NCBI GenBank assembly: GCA_024509875.1 | Contig: JAMPIV010015284.1 | Span: 319,001-383,000, forward strand | Direction: 5' to 3' | Origin: Oreohelix idahoensis | Taxonomy: Eukaryota > Mollusca > Gastropoda > Stylommatophora > Oreohelicidae | Length of the DNA stretch: 64,000 nt | Shown: piece by piece, positions 12,738 through 25,116 of the stretch | How positions within the stretch are numbered: position 1 is the stretch's first letter | How the letters are laid out: every line of letters starts with the position of its first letter | The notes under the pieces: generated by a model | Databases searched by the model: none | The model's input: the letters and a program-made list of their open reading frames with translations, nothing else | Told to the model about the DNA's origin: nothing | Made by a program: the position numbers and the translations under genes

Positions 12738-13930
12738 CCCACCCAGTTCACAAAGTTCCGGGACTCATTTTTTATCCGAAAAACCGTTATAAGGAGCTAG
12801 GTGATATTAACACAGTGCATGTGTCAACCACGTGCCACCATATGTACCAATCCTGACGTTTGTAATTTCGCGCATGCGCTGTGTGGTAGCGTATAAGCGG
12901 ATAGGACCTAGTAGTGCTCGTCGCGTTTCAAAAATGGACTGCAAAATTCAACAACGTGTGTGCATTGATTTCTGCTTTCGTCTAGGAAAAACTGGTTCCG
13001 AAACTCTCGAAATGTTGCAAAAAACTTTCCGAGAGTCCTGTTTAAGTAGATCTAAAACATTTGAGTGGTATTCCCGTTTCAAAAGTGGACTCCGATCCTT
13101 TGAAGATGGCCCCCGCCATGGAGACCCTCCACCTCTCACACCGACGGGTTCGTAGCACGTGTGCAAGAAATGATACGCGCTTACCGACGTTTGACTATCA
13201 GAGAGGTTGCTGATGATATTGGAATATCAATTGGTACGTGCCATAAAATCGTAACTGAAGATTTAATAACTGGTGATGAAAGCTGGGTGTATGGATATGA
13301 CCCGGAAACAAAGCAAATGTCCTCCCAGTTGCAAACGCAATCATCTCCTCGGCCGAAGAAGGCACGACAGGTCAAGTCCAATGTCAAGACCATGTTAATA
13401 GCGTTTTTCGCCATTGATGGCCTGGTGCATCATGAATACGTCCCTATAGGACAGAGTGTCAATGCTGAATTCTACAAAACAGTCCAGCAACGCCTCCGCG
13501 ACGCTGTCCGCAGACATCGCCCTGAGAAGTGGCGCACAGGCAATTGGCTTTTTCATCATGACAATGCACCTGCACACAGGTCTGTCACCACAAACGCATT
13601 TTTGACGAAACACAACATTCCATTGCTCCCGCATCCTCCATACTCACCCGATCTTGCTCCGTGTAACTTTTTCTTGTTCCCGCAACTTAAGAAAACAATG
13701 AAAGGTCGTAGATTCGATGGCATTGAGCAGATTCAAGCCAACGCGACGAGACAAATGAGGGCTATTCTGCAAAGTGACTACCAGAGGTGCTTCCTTCAGT
13801 GGCAGGAACGTTGGAATAAGTGTGTACACTCACAAGGGAACTACTTTGAAGAAGATGGAACCAACTAGTATGTAAGTCTACTTATTCAATTCTAAAAAAA
13901 ATAAGTCCCGGAACTTTGTGAACAGAGGAG
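12738..13930 (+). mobile_element. mariner copy inserted in Helitron 3
   Basis: Inverted ends containing GTTCACAAAGTTCCGGGACT lie at about 12738-12775 and 13893-13930. TA flanks both sides (12736-12737, 13931-13932). A sister copy is at 40510-41464. Confidence 0.94.
12934..13868 (+). pseudogene. mariner transposase with Asn at the third catalytic position
   Basis: Starts MDCKIQQRVCIDFCFRLGK, the HTH domain of Mos1-type transposases, and runs through ESCLSRSKTFEWYSRFKSG. The frame changes near 13140-13160. The next ORF has the second HTH (LTIREVADDIGISIG), then joins directly from KIVTEDL to ITGDESW, so the usual linker between the DNA-binding and catalytic parts is deleted. The catalytic residues are the Asp of ITGDESW and HHDNAPAH. 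The third position, 34 residues later in SPDLAPCN, is Asn instead of Asp. The C-terminus is open to 13868. It is a dead copy by deletion and frameshift. Confidence 0.93.
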
Positions 13931-14125
13931 TATATACTCTCCCGAAAATAGTTACCAATCAACAAAGAAAAGCGTTCAAATGACTGTGTTCATGAACAGT
14001 TTGATTACACTGTATAATGGAAAGAAACCAAAAACACTCTAAGAATGTACTTCTATCTGTTCATCCGGGAACGGAAACAACACACTATAATTAAAATCCC
14101 GTCAAGTTTGACGGGTTATTGCTAG

Positions 14126-14321
14126 TATATATATTATTTCCATACGTTTCACTGATGACAAGTAAAGGGATATAAACCCAAGGGACATAATTTACTAAAG
14201 ACCCAAATACTAAGCTGAATTAATTATTTTCATTTAATATTTATTAAATTAAGAGAAAGCAGCGCTGATCGAGCATTCCTCATGAATCTCTTGAGCATAC
14301 TGTATTATATAACTTTGCTTT
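14126..14321. other. spacer, nothing recognised
   Basis: AT-rich DNA between Helitron 3 and SINE copy 2. Confidence 0.4.
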
Positions 14322-14594
14322 GGGAGCCGCGCTGGTGTAATGGTTAATATTTTGCGCTGGCGATCAGGTGTTCAAGATTCAAGCCCGGGCGTGCGCATTT
14401 GAAGAAATGTCTTCAACCGGGATTTTAAATGAATATTCTGAACGGCTCCTGAGATAAACCCCCTGTGGATGGGAAGGAGCGAAGCTCCTGACCTGGTTGG
14501 AAGGAAAGTCCATAGACTCCCCAGCCTCGCAAAGACATGTCATTGGGCCTAAAGGCTGAAAGTCCAAGTGCCGCTGGTTAAGAAAAAAAAAGAA
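14322..14594 (+). mobile_element. tRNA-derived SINE, copy 2
   Basis: Begins GGGAGCCGCGCTGGTGTAAT, with A box TGGTGTAATGG and B-box-like GATTCAAGCCC. The body ends in CCGCTGGTTA at 14580 and an A-rich tail follows to about 14594. Aligns over its length with 8179-8440. Confidence 0.88.
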
Positions 14595-17500
14595 TAATAA
14601 CTTTGCTTGTTCTTTTTGGTGCGGTTTTCTCAGCCACTTTTGTCCACTCCTCAGTTTATTTCTTCTTGTCTATGTTTTAATGTTTCTTCTTGTCTATGTT
14701 TTAATGTTTCTTCTTAGCTCTTGTTTTGCTTCTATGTACACATTATAAGCCTTGGCTTTGGAACTTCTGGGTTTGATTGTGTTTAAATCTGCTTTCTTGA
14801 TTTTCTTTTTTTCCTGTCTTGTTTCTTAGTGATGGTTTCCGCTGTTATTCACGCTTTGTGCCGAAGTTTTCTTTATCGACGCTGAAGAGCTGGAACAACG
14901 CAGTGGGGATTAAAAGATTCTGGAAGATAAAGACATTGTGCCTTTGATTTCTTTTTCTCTTTCTAATAGATTAAACAGTGGCGACTTTTAGGCCAACTGT
15001 TGTACAACGAGGTAGTTCATTCACTCCAATTACAAACGGTCTTGTTAGGATGATGTACGTAAACAAACAAGTTACGCTGCTTGTAATGGACCTAACACCA
15101 TAATAAAATGTGTCCCGGGTTTATAATGTTGGTATGATTCTAGATCGTGTGAGTCAACATTAAACGTATGGTATAAGAACAGCACAACCTTGTTACAATA
15201 ATGATTTTAATCATTGAAAAGTTTCGAATCTGTTTATATATACAGGGTGTCATGGGTTGCCTCCCTCGCTCTGCAGTGATGATCCAAGAAGGGCCAAAAC
15301 ATAGAGTATCTAATGTTGTGACATTATTGGGTCGATCTCTGCTTCACTACGGCAGTAATCAGTTACATTTGTTGGACTGACTAAGTACATGCTTGTTAAT
15401 GGGCGACTTCTCTTTCTTGTTCTACTTTGTAGCAGATAGTTTGTATTTTTAAACATTCTTACACTCCTCTCACTGATGCGTCGTCATGTCTGCTTGGTTA
15501 TCCGTTTCTTCCTGCTTTGCAAGGAACGGCTGAGATAATAGTTAATCTACAACCATGTTGGTTAATCTTGGCTGTGGCCGACATCAGACTACAGATTAAC
15601 ACTAAAATCGCTCAGCGCATTAAGATGGTAAAGAGACCGAATGTGTGTGCTCAAGCGTCAATTAACGAGATTACTCATCTGTGCGACACATTTTGGACAT
15701 ACATGTATGACATCACCGTTTACGGCACACCTTGTTACAAAAACATTACTTTATATTAAAGTAATGATAAGTTTTTTGTACCCATTGCCGATAGAGGACG
15801 GGATGTTTTCATTAAATATATGGTAGACGTGACCTTTTGCACAACGCATATTATTTCAGGCGGAAATAATTTAGAAATTACCCCACTAAACACGCATATA
15901 TCAAACGATTGGAGCTTTCTTAGCATCGTAACAAAACACATGCGGGGGAGGACAGGCAATATAACTTGATCTTTTTAAAGTTTTAAAACACTGTGACAAT
16001 TCACTATGAGGATCGCTTACCAAGACGAAACCAGACTGCCGGGGTTATAATTTAGCATTCTCTTTATCAGAATGGACTTTGTGGAACATCTTGAAGGACT
16101 TAAAGAGCCCAGGAAAACCATTTTAATAAGGTTCCATATGGAACCGGGAGAGAAAGATGAAAGAAATGATGTACAATCTAATTATAATATTTCTTTTCCA
16201 AATAAGTGTAAATGTATATTTAAACATATGCACTTTAAAATTAATGAAATTTTCAAAGCTTTTGAACTAGTGTAGATGTAATTGAAAACGTATTCAATCT
16301 ATATTGTGAACCCTTTTCCACCAATTTAGGTGTTAATGTAAACTTATTCTATCTATACTATTAACCTTTTCATTTGAATGTAAAGTAAATATAAAGCTAT
16401 TCAATTTAAATGTAAAGAAAGTTTTCTCTCGAGGGATTACGCTTAATTCTCATCGAGGGTAAATTCTGAGGTAGAGGGATGGTGGAATAGGAATAGGAAG
16501 ACACAAAAGCATGTGTCGCAACACTCAGGAGAGCATATTGTTTCGATTGGTAACATATACTAAGAAATGTCAAGTGATATTAAGGGGTGTCAACCATAAA
16601 CTATGACAATGAGTAGGTTGCTTTCTGTGGTGACAGAAATATTTACTGTTGTCTAGCCTGTCAATCGCTTAGAACGCCACCATGATAATTATCATATTTA
16701 ATTCAGTAGACAAGAGACAGTGTTCCAATCACAAGAATGTAACGTAATTTCAAGACATTTCGAAACCAAGGTATGTTGTGTAATTTAAATGGTCTAGTAA
16801 ATACAAGAGAAGAACAATAGGCAGTTGATAGTCAGGAGAACTAGGAAATGGTAGACCGATTGTCAGCCTAACGAGTAGGAAATGATATAATTTGGCAGAA
16901 ATTATCACCCCTGGCCGTTAGGCTAGTCTTTACCAGGACACGCAAAGCAGAACACAGAAAAAAAAAGAGACAAAGGCAGAAAAATTAGAATCAAAATGTT
17001 TGAGTGACAATTGAATTTAACATACACGAAGAATTTAGAAGGGAGATAAATCTCGACAGCTGTAGTCGTTATCCAGCCGTGAACGCCCTAACATCTAGAG
17101 ACAGCTAGTAAACACTGAGGCGGTAAGGAAGAATGAGAGAGCAAGACATTGAGAAAATAATTGAGTTTAAATTTATGCTGTACAAGGTTGACCAACCTCA
17201 AGGGAAGTTTGGACTCATTATTTCACACCAGCCACGTTACACGTAAATAAACGTCATCATATTTTGCACTGTTGTCGGAGTCAAGTTACTCATCTAGTGT
17301 TGATATCAATCGTCAGCTGTCTGTGTGAACTGTTGTTGTTTTGCATCAGTAAGAAATGACTTGTATACCATCAACCAAAGCCTGCCTACTGTTGAGGTAG
17401 TGATACGAACCACTATACAACATCATCAGCAATGCACGACCACACATACATGTGGCTGGCAACCACATCATGTTTATTTAATTGGTACAGAAACCACCAC

Positions 17501-18466
17501 TGGAAGATCACATGCATGTTTTAATGTAGGCTGTCTCCATGGTGACCAGCTGTAGTTGTGGATCTTCGCTCCATAGGGCGCTTTAGGAACATGAATAAAT
17601 GAATACATAACTCTTACATAATCAGGAAATATATCATACATTACATAATTCTTACATAATCAGGAAATATACTACACATTACTTAACTATTGCATAATCA
17701 GGTAATATATCACACATTACATAACTCTTAAATTATCCGGAAATATATCACATATTACATAACTCATACATAATCAGGAAATATATCACACATTACATAA
17801 CTCTTACATAACCATGAAATATATCATACATTACACAACTCTTACATAATCAGGAAATATATCACACATTACATAACTTTTACATAATCAATATATATAT
17901 CACACATTACAAAACTCTTACATAATCAGGAAATATATCACACATTACAAAATAGCCTACTGACATAACCGACTGATCCAGGCACATGGTTAATATTTGA
18001 AATAGATGCCCTGCTTTGAAACGTTGCAAATACCGAACCAAATAATTTGACGTAAAAGTTATGGCGTATTTTTTGTTTAAGATTTTGATACCGATCACCT
18101 TGCCACGGGTACCAAGAATTCTAGCCATTAGACACAGTCACATCCCAGTATTCAGTTTTTTCTTCTTTTATTTACTATTTGGTTTAAGCAAATCCAAACT
18201 TCTCGTTAAGAGATAACGCTTTACCACAAATACGAAGCAATATAAAAAAAATGTTTTTCTTTTATTAAGTTGTAAATCTTTTAAATTTTTTGAAAACGTG
18301 CATAGAAAAAAAAAGAAAATTTAAGTAAGGAAAAATTACCAATATTGTACCTGAAACAAAATGTTATGACCAATGCAACTGTTTATAATAAATTTAAACA
18401 AGTTACAAAGTATGAACATCTTCTATTCAGTCACATATTTTATTCGTAATCTAATTGTTTCCCTTG
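14595..18466. other. long unassigned region
   Basis: No protein homology found. It holds a 24-bp unit (TTTCTTCTTGTCTATGTTTT with AATG) repeated two to three times at 14658-14717, weak repeats of about 55 bp at 16270-16420 (TAT-TCAATCTATAT-like), and the minisatellite listed separately. ORFs of 60-80 codons here look like chance. Confidence 0.45.
17606..17949. repeat. 38-bp minisatellite, nine units
   Basis: Nine tandem units of about 38 bp, consensus beginning CATAACTCTTACATAATCAG followed by GAAATATATCACACATTA. Units differ at several positions each, so it is not freshly expanded. Confidence 0.95.
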
Positions 18467-18471
18467 GAAAG

Positions 18472-18695
18472 TGTCGTAGATTTTAGATAGGAGAATTAAG
18501 ACCTGGGTTGGTTCCTTCTGAATAGGTTGGAATGAGTGATAGTCACAGTGTGAGATAGAAATACAAAATAGATTTCCACGAGTGAGGTGGTAGAATAGTG
18601 ATAGAGACTGTCTCTGAGAGCTGAAAATCTTCTATCTCTCTCACCTATCTTCTACGAATGATATAGAGTAGTCAGACAGTCTAACACATATATAT

Positions 18696-18734
<39 letters not shown>

Positions 18735-20096
18735 CCACTCACGTGCACGCACATTTAAGTGACGACAGGTAGACACACAGACGTGGGAAAACTATAACAA
18801 TGATTATATAGATATTTAGAACGAGCTGACCAACACGCTGATTAATTTATTGTTAAGTTTATTTATCATGGTAAACTTACGTCACAACATATAAAATTAC
18901 ATCAAAAAGGGATATACACAAAGTCATAAACTAATCAAGGAAGGCTACAAGAACTGATAGACCCACAGTTATGCTCTTCCCTCGATGGATAGCCCACAGT
19001 CCAGTTAGGAAAAGGATGATAGCACAACGAGTCCCAGATACAAATGACTGAGTCTAAAATTCTTCCCCCCTTAAGGTATGAACAGACTGGATACTCTGAT
19101 CCAGTTTAAGGGAATGTATATATATATATGTATATATATATTTAGTTAGCAAATATCTTGCATACAGAAATGTTATGACAGAAAAAAATGGATGGGTGTC
19201 AAATTACCACCATACAAGAATTGCTCAGTCCTGCATTCACTCTATTCATTCAACTGAGCTCACGTGCATCTTACACATACTCACAGCTTTGGTATCCGCT
19301 TCGGGAACAAAAAAAACAATATTTTAGGACTTGCCCATACAGAATCCTCACTGGTAATCTTGGCCAAGAAAACCCCAGGTCCAAAAAGGCGGATTGAATT
19401 CACTACTTCCGGGACCGTTCTCTTGGGAATACTATTGTTTTGGATGTCTGTTAAATCACATAAAATTGTTCAGGCACGAGCGTTTATAGCGAGCACAGTG
19501 TCAGCATCTTAGATTAAAACGAATGAGGAATGTCAGGTCGGCACCTTCTCTCAGTATAGGGATTTAGTTGGTCACACCACCACTTGTCAACAGGGTCGGG
19601 AAAGTTACTGATTGAAATATGTTACTTGCCACGAAGGCTGGAAAATGACTAGAGTGTTTTCAGGAAGAATCAAACCAGGCTCGATGACCCGTTACTTCTT
19701 TAAACTCTTAAAGTTCTTGCAAAAATGTTTATACATCAAATCTTTAAGGTAAGAATGGTTGTTGTTTTCTTCACAGAGTTAACTCTTTACTAAATCACTG
19801 GCAAAGTTTGGGTACCACAGTTCACTATATAAAAATGGAAGAACACATATAAATACTTATACATACTATAACTGATAATTTAAACTGCAAGCGTAGCTTG
19901 TCTTATCTTTTAAAACTTCCCGTGAAGTAAGTTATATTTAAAAAATCATCAATCCTCATGAATTAGGAACACGAGCGTATTCCGTCAACACTCATGAGGC
20001 TTCTAGCATTATAAGTTAGTTTAGAAAAATATGTTCTCGTCTGATATTTGAGCAGTAAAATTAAATTCATTATAGCTACATTGTTGTTTAAGCTAG
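18472..20096 (-). repeat. element B left LTR, first part
   Basis: Matches 34700-36523. It includes (TA)n at about 18700-18731 (short in the other LTR), a short TA tract at 19119-19141 (very long in the other LTR) and the hairpin CCTCATGA/TCATGAGG at 19954-19999. The match stops at GCTAG, 20092-20096, where element A begins. Confidence 0.95.
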
Positions 20097-21624
20097 TGTT
20101 AAATCATGTTTATTTGTTAAATGCCGTGAATGTCCACCAGTTGATAAATGTAGATGTTGGGACTGGTGTAGTAAAGTGTAACGATTGTCAACTCATTAAA
20201 CCCAGCACAGTTTTGGTCATACAGGTCATCTTGTCCTGGAACGTGATGAAGCTCCGACAAGAATGTGAGTGTAGACAATGAGTGTGTATATGAATGTCAG
20301 TACGCGAATGGTAGAATGATTCGATAGAGTTGTCAGGTTGGTAGTACATCACTCATACTCACACTGTTCGAATTCAAGAAGTACTGGAACTACGGTGGTC
20401 TTTTTATAACATTTAATGAGACGCACACTTGGACAGTACGTGTATGGTTACAGGAACAAATGTCGACATAGACAGCATAATGTTGGTCACAGGAATATCA
20501 TCTTAGGTTAGCATTCATGCTTGGCAAATATCATAATGGAGCATTCGTAAATAAGCATTCAGAGTTCCATCATGTAAATCATCTGGCTTTACTGACTGGG
20601 CACGTCAGTCCATAACCAATATATAGGAAGGCTCCTAGACTTAACCTCGTCTAGCGAATATCCCTTCACGTAAAGTTCAATATATATATTTTTTCATAAA
20701 GATATAGGAATCCCAGACATGGGTTCTCACATGTAGCAGTGATCTCTTGGTTCATCGAGCGATAGTACAGGCATCCCTTTTTCTCACTCGATAAATACAA
20801 AGTATATGGATTTCAACATGGCTGTGCTTCTCTCGTGAGCTTCACTCACTATTGGATACAGACCAAAATTGGTCATTCGTTAAATGTCCTCATTCTTCAT
20901 AGCTTCTATCATAGAGGTAATTGAATAATATCATATAATCTAGTGCTGATACATAGGAATGTCATCTTCCTTTGAATAAATATTCTTTTCAAAAGTACCA
21001 CTGTGCATCTGCTTATCGACAACGATGGCGAAGCCCAAGTTCATAATAAATTGTGGTTTTACCTTTCTATGCGAAATATAACTTTGCCATTCCTTGGCAA
21101 AAGAGAATAAACACTGGGGTAAAGTACATACAACATGTCTAAATGACTATCACTTTTCCCCATCTACTTATAGATCACTTTTTCGGCGATAAGCCGGCTA
21201 CAACAAAATTCGACATCCCGACAGGATGACAGCCATGAATCACACCCCCTGCTAGCGATACTTCCGCTGCATAGCCTTTGACCTTTTCTAGCGACAACCA
21301 ACATAGTTCGACTTAGAAATGTAAAGATATACATATATAAGACAGACTCGTCCTACTCATACAAACACTACGTATAAATTCAGGCCATAGATATACTGAA
21401 GCAAGAACAATCTATTCCTACCCAGGCAAAGAATAAATCGCAGTAGGCCTAGATTCGTCCGCGGAGTCCGATCGAAGATGACGGAACTCCTTTCAAGGGA
21501 AGTAACTCAAAAATGACTTCTCCTTAAGCACTTAAAAAGGAAATACTTTGTTTACAAAATATTTGCGAACATAATAAGTATATAAATGTATTATATTGCA
21601 AGATAGTAAAGATTGCACTTTACA
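20097..21624 (-). repeat. element A 3' LTR
   Basis: 1528 bp. On the minus strand the preceding purine-rich tract GGGAGGTGTGGTAAGAC (21625-21641) is the likely plus-strand primer. The small plus-strand ORFs inside are not supported as genes. Confidence 0.95.
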
Positions 21625-22070
21625 GTCTTACCACACCTCCCGGGAAAAAAAAAATAAAATTTTTTTTTAAAAATACATCTAGGAGCAACGTAGAATAGGC
21701 TCACAACGCAAGAATACTGCGCAGATGAAAATATCAGGAATAATTATAATTCCTAATATGACCGGTGAGAATATATCTCAAAATCTGAGAGAAATTGTTT
21801 CTCTACGAATAAATGTTTCCAGGAAGGTGTGATCTACGTATAATACAATTCTGGTAATTATACAATGCATACCAAAAATTCACACTATAATCTTAAATTT
21901 ATGATTTATGAAGAAACAATCATCAAAGAACAGCGGTGAATAAACATCAATAAACCGCTAAGTAGCGATACCATCATTCTATTATTAAATTACAAATGTG
22001 TATCTTAGTAAAGAAACAAAAAATAACTGTTGTAAAGTTATACATATTAAAAAGATCCAATATTTAACAG
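21625..22070 (-). other. element A 3' untranslated stretch
   Basis: AT-rich non-coding DNA between the pol stop and the 3' LTR; contains the polypurine tract next to the LTR and A/T homopolymers at 21646-21670. Confidence 0.7.
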
Positions 22071-25000
22071 TTAAGTGGCATCATGTGGGCATCTGGACAG
22101 AATGTCCGCCATCACATTTTCTGAACCACGGATAGCTCGTACAGAGAAATGAAAAGGTTGAAGAGCGATTGCGTATCGAGTTGATCTCGAGCTCTTCAAG
22201 TTCTTACTTTGGATAGCCGTAAGAGCTTTTTGGTCAGTTTCCACTACGAAATGCGCGCCCAGAAGGAATCTTTGGAGTTTGAGAATTGACCAAACCATTG
22301 CCAATAATTCACGGTCTAAAACCGAGTAATTCCTTTCTGCAGCATTAAGTTTTCTGGATATATACATTACAGGATGCAGAGTTCCAGAGTACTCTTGCAT
22401 TAGTGCCGCTCCAATCCCAGTGGATGAAGCGTCACTACGAAGAACAAATGTCTTATCTGTTGTAGGTAACACTAAAATAGGTGGTGATGAAAACATAGTT
22501 TTGATCTTCTCTAGTGAAGATTGGCATTCATGAGACCAGTGAACCATGTTAGGCGACCCTTTCTTTAATAGTGTAGAGAGAGGTGCCATGATAGAGGACA
22601 GATTCGGAATGAAACGTCCATAAAATTGTATGAGACCTAAAAGACTTCGCACTTGCTTTTTAGTCCTAGGGATAGAGATGTTAAGTATCTTAGTGATATT
22701 ATGGTCTTCTGTCTTCAAGAAACCGTGACCTACTCGATGGCCTAAGAAAGCAATTTCGCTAAAGCCAATACAAGCTTTAGATGGTTTTGCTGTCAGGTTA
22801 TACTCACGCAGAGTTGATAATAATTCAACTAACCCTGAATAGTGATCTTCCCAAGTATCGCTGAAAAGACAGATGTCGTCTAGATAAGCAATGACATCTG
22901 ACCGATACGATAGGATTCGACGCATCATGCGTACAAATGTAGCTGGTGCGTTCATAAGGCCGAAAGGCATAAAATTCCATTGGAAAAGGCCTCTGGGAGT
23001 AGAGAAAGCGGTAAGAGGTTTGGCGCGTTCGGATAATGGAACTTGCCAATATCCTTTAGACAAATCAAGTTTAGTGAAAAAATGCGATTTAGAAAGACGA
23101 GTAAGTAGCTCTTCTAGTAAAGGCATAGGTTCAGCATCGAACTTCGTAACTTGATTCAATTTGCGATAGTCAACGCAAAGACGTATGTTATTGTCTTTTT
23201 TTCGAACAATAACCATCGGCGAAGAATATGCAGAAGTGGATGGTTCGATTATTTGTAAATCTATCATTTCATCCAACTCCTTTTCAACCTGTGTTTGGAA
23301 ATGTATAGGGATAGGATAAGGTCTAACCCTAATTGGAGTATGTTCAGTTAGAACAATGTCATGCTCAATGACATGAGTTTGTCCAGGGATGTCAGTGAGG
23401 ACATCCTGAAATGTTTGTAACATAGACGAAACTTGTCGCCGTTCTCCTAGAGACAAATCAGGAGAAACAGTAACGTCTTTCCATGATTCACTAGAATGAA
23501 GTGGGATCATTGGAAGCGGAAGATTAACATCCGAAAAACTTGTTTCCTCATCCTGTATTACAGACAGTGATGAGTAATGACCATGTTTGACATGAGAATC
23601 GTCCGTTGCCTGGAAAATAGGCTGTAGATAGTCAGGACGTTCATGGAACTCCGTAAGCATATTGATGTGGAAGGTTTTATGCTTCCCGTTAATATCGACG
23701 ATGTAGTCAACATCTGAAATTTTCGATATTATATCGTACGGACCTTTCCAACTAATAAGGAGTCTGTTTTCACGACAAGGTAGCAAAACAAATGCTTTGT
23801 CACCAGGACAAAGTTGTCGTAAAGTTCTCTTCTTATTAGCAAATTGTCTTGCCTTCTGCTTAGCAAATTCAGAAGAGGACGTTGCCAATTTGCATGCTTC
23901 GATAATCTTTTGTCTCAGCGCGATGACATACTCGTAAGAAGATTTTGTGTCATCGTCAATATTGTCAGCTGTTATAAGATCATGCAGCAAAGACATTGGG
24001 CCGCGCGGTCGCGCGCCAAAGACAAGTTCAAAGGGAGAAAACCCTGTATGTTCATTGGGGACCTCTCTGTACGCGAAGAGGGCCGCGGGTAAAACCCTAT
24101 CCCAATCTTGAGGATGATCCTCAGTTATCTTCCCTAATAAGTTCTTAAGTGTTCTATTTAGTCGCTCGACCATCCCATTGGACATAGGATGATAGATGCT
24201 ACTCAAAGATCTCTCTATCTGTAGAGTAGACATTACTTGAGACATGGTATCCGATATCAGTTGGGTGCCATGATCTGATAATATTTCTCCGGGGAATCCC
24301 AGACGAGAAAATATAAGCCAAAGAGCATCTGCAATGTCAGCGGTAGTAATGCTCTTTAGAGGGATAGCCTCTGGCCAACGTGTGCACATGTCTACACACG
24401 TTAAGATAAACTGATGTCCTCTAGCAGATTTGATCTTGAATGGACCAATGATGTCTATCGCCATTTTCTGGAATGGACGAATAGGAATATCTGCAGCCTG
24501 AATAGGCGCAGCATGACGAGGACCTTTGGATTTGACTTCTTGACATACTTTACAGGATCGACAATAGATCCGTATGTCCTTGTTCACAAAAGGCCAAAAG
24601 AAAGCCGCAAGAACTCTTGACTTTGTACGGGAAAAACCCATGTGACCAGCACACTGAGAGTCGTGTGCATGTTGTAAGATCTTAACTCTCAAATTCTTGG
24701 GTACAAGAATCTGAGAATGACTTGACTTAGTGGAGTCTTGCACCATACGTACAAGTACGCCATTCTTCATTGTAATCCAAGATTTACAATTTGAATCTTT
24801 ATTCGGATCACCTTTCGTTACAAGAGTGAAGAATTTCTTAAGAGTCGGATCTTCTTCTTGTTGTTTTATAAACGAGTCACGAGAAATTACCAAGGGATCA
24901 TCTTGGTTATGCACTTCATTATCTTCAACAGATGAAGTTTCAGGCATATTGAGAGCTTGAGCTCTAGTGACTACCGCATTAGCAGATTGCATATTTTGAT

Positions 25001-25116
25001 TTTCCCAAACGGAAATTTGCTCCGGAGTGCATTCTTTGACTCCGTGAATGCGACCGATGATAAGATCAGCGATCGGATTCGGCAAAAGACATGCGTGTAC
25101 ATCTCCTGTGAAGAAA
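22071..25116 (-). CDS. pol: element A pol: integrase, reverse transcriptase, RNase H
   Basis: One open frame of just over 1000 codons. It begins in the end of the protease domain (PNPIADLIIGRIHG) and carries, counted from 25085, an integrase zinc motif (His139/141, His148, Cys175, Cys178), catalytic Asp211, Asp271 and Glu307 (35 residues between the last two) and the integrase C-terminal domain to about 480. RT follows with VDYRKLN, LDLSKGYW, PFGLMNAPATF and YLDD at 734-737, then RNase H with Asp885, Glu926, Asp951 and Asp994. Integrase thus precedes RT, as in Copia and in the Gmr1 clade, while the sequences are Ty3/gypsy-type. The frame is one base off gag; one base is missing in a C-run (GGG on the plus strand, 25117-25119). 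No nonsense codon is seen. Confidence 0.95.

Larger units (their letters stand above)
12666..14125 (+). mobile_element. Helitron 3: 265-bp non-autonomous Helitron split by a mariner
   Basis: The 5' end TCTCGCCGTGTGTACG at 12666 and the internal block TACTCTCCCGAAAATAGTTA at 13936 match Helitron 2. The 3' end is a strong hairpin (CCCGTCAA, loop GT, TTGACGGG) followed by TTATTG and CTAG at 14122-14125, then T. A mariner with its TA duplication occupies 12738-13932. Without it the Helitron is about 265 bp and has no coding sequence, so it depended on proteins from a full copy. Confidence 0.88.

Noticed and set aside
17606..17949. CRISPR-like array
   Set aside because: Units are contiguous with no unique spacers, and the context is eukaryotic.
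20048..20281. ORF shared by 20048-20281 and 28179-28364
   Set aside because: It lies in the two LTR copies of element A and crosses the LTR border in one; no domain seen.
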